Assembly: GCA_049511115.1 (NCBI GenBank)
Contig: JBEKYH010000251.1
Span: 1 to 7,426 of the forward strand
Origin: JBEKYH01 sp049511115
Lineage (GTDB): Bacteria > Planctomycetota > Phycisphaerae > Tepidisphaerales > Tepidisphaeraceae
Direction of reading: 5' to 3'
Length of the DNA stretch: 7,426 nt
Positions within the stretch are counted from its first letter, which is position 1, and every line of letters begins with the position of its first letter. The position numbers and the translations under genes were made by a program. The notes beneath the pieces are model-generated. The model had not been told where the DNA came from. It worked only from the letters and a program-made list of their open reading frames with translations, and searched no databases. This document shows positions 4,664 through 7,426 of the stretch, piece by piece.

Positions 4664-5704
4664 ATGTTACGAGCGGTGATTGACGTGTCAAATCTTTCCG
4701 GACAGGGTGTTGTTGCCGGGCGGGCGACTTTGCGGCGGGCGGCGCCTCAGGAGCAGATGGCGGCGCTGGGGCTGGCACTTTCGTCGTCGGGGCGAGTGGC
4801 AGGGGAGCGCGAGGTGGCGGAGTTTCTGCGCATTGCCGGTTCACGGCATCTTGATCTATCGGGACTCTGGATCGCCGAGGAGGGGGGCAAGCTCCTGTGG
4901 GCCATCCTGCCGGTGGCGACGCCGGGGAAGACGCTATTGTTGCTGTCGCCCAATTACCTCGCGGATGCGAGCCAGCTTGAGCCGGCGCTGCGGCTGACCG
5001 AAGTGGTGTGCGGGCAATTCCCAGGGATTGACCTGGCCCAGGTGCTGGTCGAGCCGACGGCCATGGGGCCGTGCTCGCTTTATCCGCAGCTTGGGTTCAT
5101 GGAAATTGCCGAATTGATCTACCTGCACGCGCCCGTCCGGCGGCAACGGCCGGCGCCGCCGCTGCCGGCGGGATTCTCATTTGCGTATTATTCGGAGGAA
5201 AACCGCGGGCTTTTCATCACGGCCATCCGCGAGAGTTACCAACAGAGCCTGGATTGCCCGGCACTGAACGGGCTGCGCGAAATCGACGACGTGCTGATAG
5301 GCCACCAGGCCGCGGGAGGACTCGGAGGCATCGGAGATTTTGACCCCAGTTTGTGGCGGGTTTTACTGCATCAACCGGCCGGTTCGATGGCGCCGCCGCA
5401 GCCATGTGGCGTGTTATTGCTCTGCCGGACCGATCATAATGAGGGAATGGAGCTGGTTTACATTGGGTTAAGCCCGCATGTGCGCCGGCGCGGCTTGGGG
5501 TCGCTGCTGGTGCAGTACACTTTGGCGACGGCCGCGGCTCATAATCGCCACCGAGTGACGCTGGCGGTGGATTCGCGGAATTCTCCGGCCTTGCACGTCT
5601 ATTTCCGGCACGGATTCCAGAAAATCGCCGCAAAAGTAGCGTTTATTCGCGACCTGCGGAAGGGAAATGCCGCCAACGGGCTGAAAACCGTGGCATTGGC
5701 GTGA
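4664..5704 (+). CDS. Two-domain GNAT-family N-acetyltransferase
   Basis: A 346-residue protein from ATG 4664. The C-terminal half (about residues 170-336) is a GNAT acetyltransferase: strand ELVYIGLSPHV leads into the acetyl-CoA pyrophosphate-binding motif R274-R275-R276-G277-L278-G279, then helix SLLVQYTLATAAA, strand RVTLAVD, and the N-S-P-A-L-H-V-Y-F-R-H-G-F segment typical of GNAT motif B. The N-terminal half (WIAEEGGKLLWAILPVATPG, LVEPTAMGPCSLYPQLGFME) looks like a second, degenerate GNAT fold: it keeps the Y-x-x-x-G-F ending but lacks an R/Q-x-x-G-x-G/A loop. This double arrangement recalls mycothiol synthase-like enzymes, but the substrate cannot be read from the sequence. The start is uncertain: there is no Shine-Dalgarno before 4664, and GTG 4676 is a close alternative. 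An upstream in-frame codon at 4592 would add repeat-encoded residues and is unlikely. Confidence 0.8.
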   Translation: MLRAVIDVSNLSGQGVVAGRATLRRAAPQEQMAALGLALSSSGRVAGEREVAEFLRIAGSRHLDLSGLWIAEEGGKLLWAILPVATPGKTLLLLSPNYLADASQLEPALRLTEVVCGQFPGIDLAQVLVEPTAMGPCSLYPQLGFMEIAELIYLHAPVRRQRPAPPLPAGFSFAYYSEENRGLFITAIRESYQQSLDCPALNGLREIDDVLIGHQAAGGLGGIGDFDPSLWRVLLHQPAGSMAPPQPCGVLLLCRTDHNEGMELVYIGLSPHVRRRGLGSLLVQYTLATAAAHNRHRVTLAVDSRNSPALHVYFRHGFQKIAAKVAFIRDLRKGNAANGLKTVALA

Positions 5705-5806
5705 GATATCCACCATCCGTCCCCCCGTCGGCTAAACATGTGCATATCACGTTGAAGAAGATTTTTTTGTTGCTCCATCCCCAGTCAGGTCAAGGAGGAA
5801 GGTGTC

Positions 5807-5890
5807 GTGAACGGAAAATCTTGCCCAAATCTCCTTGTAACGGGAAAACTAAAGGGTATTTTCTCTCCCCGTAGGTTTGTGATTGGTTAA
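5807..5890 (+). CDS. Possible 27-residue small ORF in the dnaA leader
   Basis: GTG 5807 is preceded at eight bases by AAGGAGG (5792-5798), one of the best ribosome binding sites in the window. It opens a frame of 27 codons ending in TAA at 5888-5890, beginning MNGKSCPNLLVTGKLKGIFS. It is basic, with no recognisable motif. Several codons (GGA, AAA, CTA, AGG) are unlike the GC-rich usage of the neighbours, which argues against a long-established gene. It could be a leader peptide or chance. Confidence 0.2.
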   Translation: MNGKSCPNLLVTGKLKGIFSPRRFVIG

Positions 5891-6112
5891 GACAACGTTT
5901 GCAAGGCAATTCAACCATCAGGAGAGGCCAGCGCATTTCGGAGCAGTTTGAGCCAGTCGGAGAGGTTGGCGCCAAATCCGATCATTTAGCGCGTTTCATG
6001 GATGACAACGAACGGGCAAGGACGCCTTCCAAGAGTTTGATCATGCGGTGTCACCGACATGACAGCCGATATCGGGCTGCGCCGGTGGCATGAGGTGGCG
6101 CATTCGGGAAGG

Positions 6113-6118
6113 AAGGAG
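6113..6118 (+). promoter_or_regulatory. Shine-Dalgarno of dnaA
   Basis: AAGGAG, six bases before GTG 6125. It favours this start over the in-frame ATG at 6059, which has no such site. Confidence 0.65.
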
Positions 6119-6124
6119 TCATCT

Positions 6125-7426
6125 GTGAGTTGCATCACTGCAGCTAATCCGCAACTGGCGCAATTGGCGGAAGCCATTGCCAGGCGCGTCGGGCAACAGC
6201 GATTTTCCGTCTGGTTTAACAATTCCACCAAGCTAGATTTGAAGAATGACGGCCTGGAAATTGCCGTTCCCAGCGACTTCATCGGCGAGATGATCGGCAA
6301 ACGGTTCACCGCACCGATCCAGCAGGCCGTCAACGATGTGATGGGCTGCTCAATGACGGTTCGATTTCACGTGGTTCCGCAACTGTTTGAGACCGACGGC
6401 GCACCGCGCGGGCGGGGCGAGGCTTTGCCGGTGGCGAGGCCGGGTGAGTTTCCATCTGGTCCCGGTGGGCGGGATTTGCCGCCGCCGTCGCAACGCGCGA
6501 TGGTTGGCGCGGGCGTAGGGTCGGGTGGCGGGTGTGAGGTTGCCACGGCGGTCGCATCGAGCGCTGTCGCGGCGGCGGTCCAAACCATTCCCGTCCGCGC
6601 GCCGCTGCATAACACCGTTGTTGAACGGCGCCCCGTCGTTGAGCGACCGTCGTCGTCATCGACTTCAACGCCGCGCCCGCGGCTTAGGCATGAAATATCC
6701 TCGTTTGTTGTGGGCCCGAGCAATCAGCTTGCCTATAACACTGCGCTCTATGTCGCCGAGTTTCCCGGCGCTCAATACAACCCGCTATTCATTCACGGCG
6801 GATGCGGCCTCGGCAAGACGCACCTGCTGCAGGGCCTGTGCAAGCAGTTCCAGGCGCACCACCCGACGCTGCGCTGGAGCTACGTGACGGGCGAGGAATT
6901 CACCAACGATTTTCTAGCGGCGCTGCGAAATAACAAACTGGAAGTCTTCCGCCGCAAGATGCGCGATTTGGATTTGCTGGCCATCGACGACGTGCATTTC
7001 CTGGCCGGGAAGAAAGCGACGCAGGAGGAATTCCTGCACACGTTCAATTCCATCGAAGCCGGCGGCAAGCAAGTGGTGATGGCCAGCGATTCTCATCCCA
7101 AGATGATCGAGGAGTTTGGCGAATCGCTGGTCAACCGATTTGTCAGCGGCATGGTGGTGCGGGTTGATCCGCCCAATTTCACGACGCGCTGCGAGATTCT
7201 CCGCAAGCTGTCGCACCAGACCGGGTTTGAACTGTCTGAGGAAGTGACTGGGTGGATCGCCCGCCGCGTGACGCAAAACGTGCGCGAGCTGGAAGGGGCG
7301 GTCACGCGCATTGCCGCTTATGTGCGCCTCGGCGATCGCGTGCCGGATGTGACCATGGTCCAGGAGGCTCTGGGCGATCTGGACCGGCAACTTGTCGCGC
7401 CTGTGAAGCCCGATTCGATCATCCAG
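6125..7426 (+). CDS. dnaA: Chromosomal replication initiator DnaA, 3' part missing
   Basis: The first 434 codons of DnaA, the AAA+ ATPase that binds DnaA boxes at oriC and opens the duplex. Domain I (residues 1 to about 85) keeps the conserved tryptophan W30 in RFSVWF. Domain II is a long disordered linker (about 86-190) rich in Pro, Gly, Ala and Ser. Domain III is complete: FVVGPSNQLAYNTALYVAE, Walker A GGCGLGKT at 225-232 with K231, Walker B LLAIDDVHFLAGKKATQEEF with D288 and D289, sensor 1 around S321-D322 (ASDSHPKMI), arginine finger R338 in LVNRF, and sensor 2 R387 in QNVRELEGA. Domain IV, the DNA-binding helix-turn-helix, lies beyond the window. The third Walker A residue is Cys where Val is usual. 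The start GTG 6125 is chosen for its AAGGAG site; ATG 6059 would add 22 residues. Confidence 0.95.
   Translation, partial: MSCITAANPQLAQLAEAIARRVGQQRFSVWFNNSTKLDLKNDGLEIAVPSDFIGEMIGKRFTAPIQQAVNDVMGCSMTVRFHVVPQLFETDGAPRGRGEALPVARPGEFPSGPGGRDLPPPSQRAMVGAGVGSGGGCEVATAVASSAVAAAVQTIPVRAPLHNTVVERRPVVERPSSSSTSTPRPRLRHEISSFVVGPSNQLAYNTALYVAEFPGAQYNPLFIHGGCGLGKTHLLQGLCKQFQAHHPTLRWSYVTGEEFTNDFLAALRNNKLEVFRRKMRDLDLLAIDDVHFLAGKKATQEEFLHTFNSIEAGGKQVVMASDSHPKMIEEFGESLVNRFVSGMVVRVDPPNFTTRCEILRKLSHQTGFELSEEVTGWIARRVTQNVRELEGAVTRIAAYVRLGDRVPDVTMVQEALGDLDRQLVAPVKPDSIIQ

Larger units (their letters stand above)
5705..6124. other. Spacer upstream of dnaA
   Basis: A stretch of 420 bases without a convincing gene. 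It holds an A/T-rich run (ATTTTTTTG at 5761-5769) without a strong hairpin in front of it, so termination after the acetyltransferase is possible but not shown. It also holds a weak promoter-like pair, TTGTAA (5835-5840), 16 bases, TATTTT (5857-5862), and a short ribosome-binding-site-led open frame at 5807-5890. I looked for TTATCCACA-type DnaA boxes on both strands and found only a poor match near 5708. An origin here is therefore not supported by canonical boxes. Confidence 0.5.

Noticed and set aside
4081..4683. 200-codon plus-strand ORF
   Set aside because: Antisense to the secreted-protein gene and then translated repeat (TTEDAEDTEE-type peptide); not a real gene.
5755..5769. Intrinsic terminator after the acetyltransferase gene
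   Set aside because: There is a T-run, but the only stem before it is about five weak pairs and is separated from the T-run, so the structure is not convincing.
5899..6093. 64-codon plus-strand ORF before dnaA
   Set aside because: No usable ribosome binding site, no motif, and in a different frame from dnaA.
6330..6723. Minus-strand ORFs over the dnaA linker
   Set aside because: Low-complexity Arg/Pro-rich shadows of DnaA domain II.

Overview
The window (high GC, one chromosomal strand change after another, no mobile-element genes) looks like ordinary chromosome from a didermic, high-GC bacterium. Planctomycetota is my best guess. It rests on the many lipoprotein signals, the dispersed low-complexity repeats that read as 'NREDAKDAKK' or 'TTEDAEDTEE' when translated, and an unfamiliar secreted-protein family. 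This is an inference, not a proof.

Layout. Positions 1-1580 hold a leftward run of three lipoprotein genes: an LpoB-like protein (984-1580), a second LpoB-like paralogue (352-987, start/stop overlap ATGA) and a lipoprotein cut by the window edge (from about 326 leftwards), which resembles the TPR-like COG3014 type. A 220-base divergent spacer (1581-1800) carries a plausible leftward promoter and strong ribosome binding sites for both directions. Rightward from it lie a large lipoprotein with a proline-rich tail (1801-2898), a YcfL/DUF1425-like lipoprotein (2965-3375) and, overlapping its end, a CopG-type antitoxin with no toxin in view (3365-3649). In E. coli ycfL and lpoB are neighbours, and LpoB is an outer-membrane activator of the peptidoglycan synthase PBP1b. 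I therefore read 1-3375 as a duplicated, divergent envelope-lipoprotein module probably linked to peptidoglycan synthesis.

Positions 3742-4461 (minus) encode a secreted protein of unknown function. Positions 4664-5704 (plus) encode a two-domain GNAT acetyltransferase. Positions 6125-7426 (plus) carry the 5' part of dnaA, which runs off the window where its DNA-binding domain should begin. The 420 bases before dnaA show no recognisable DnaA-box cluster.

The non-coding spaces are unusually rich in dispersed repeats: two copies of a GGTGGGC-type inverted repeat (240-293, 3658-3711), a heptamer tandem repeat (188-213), a 21-base identical repeat (947-967, 4601-4621) and a long compound inverted repeat (4486-4592). 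Two of the lipoprotein genes have their N-termini built on, or disrupted by, such repeats. This is the oddest aspect of the window.
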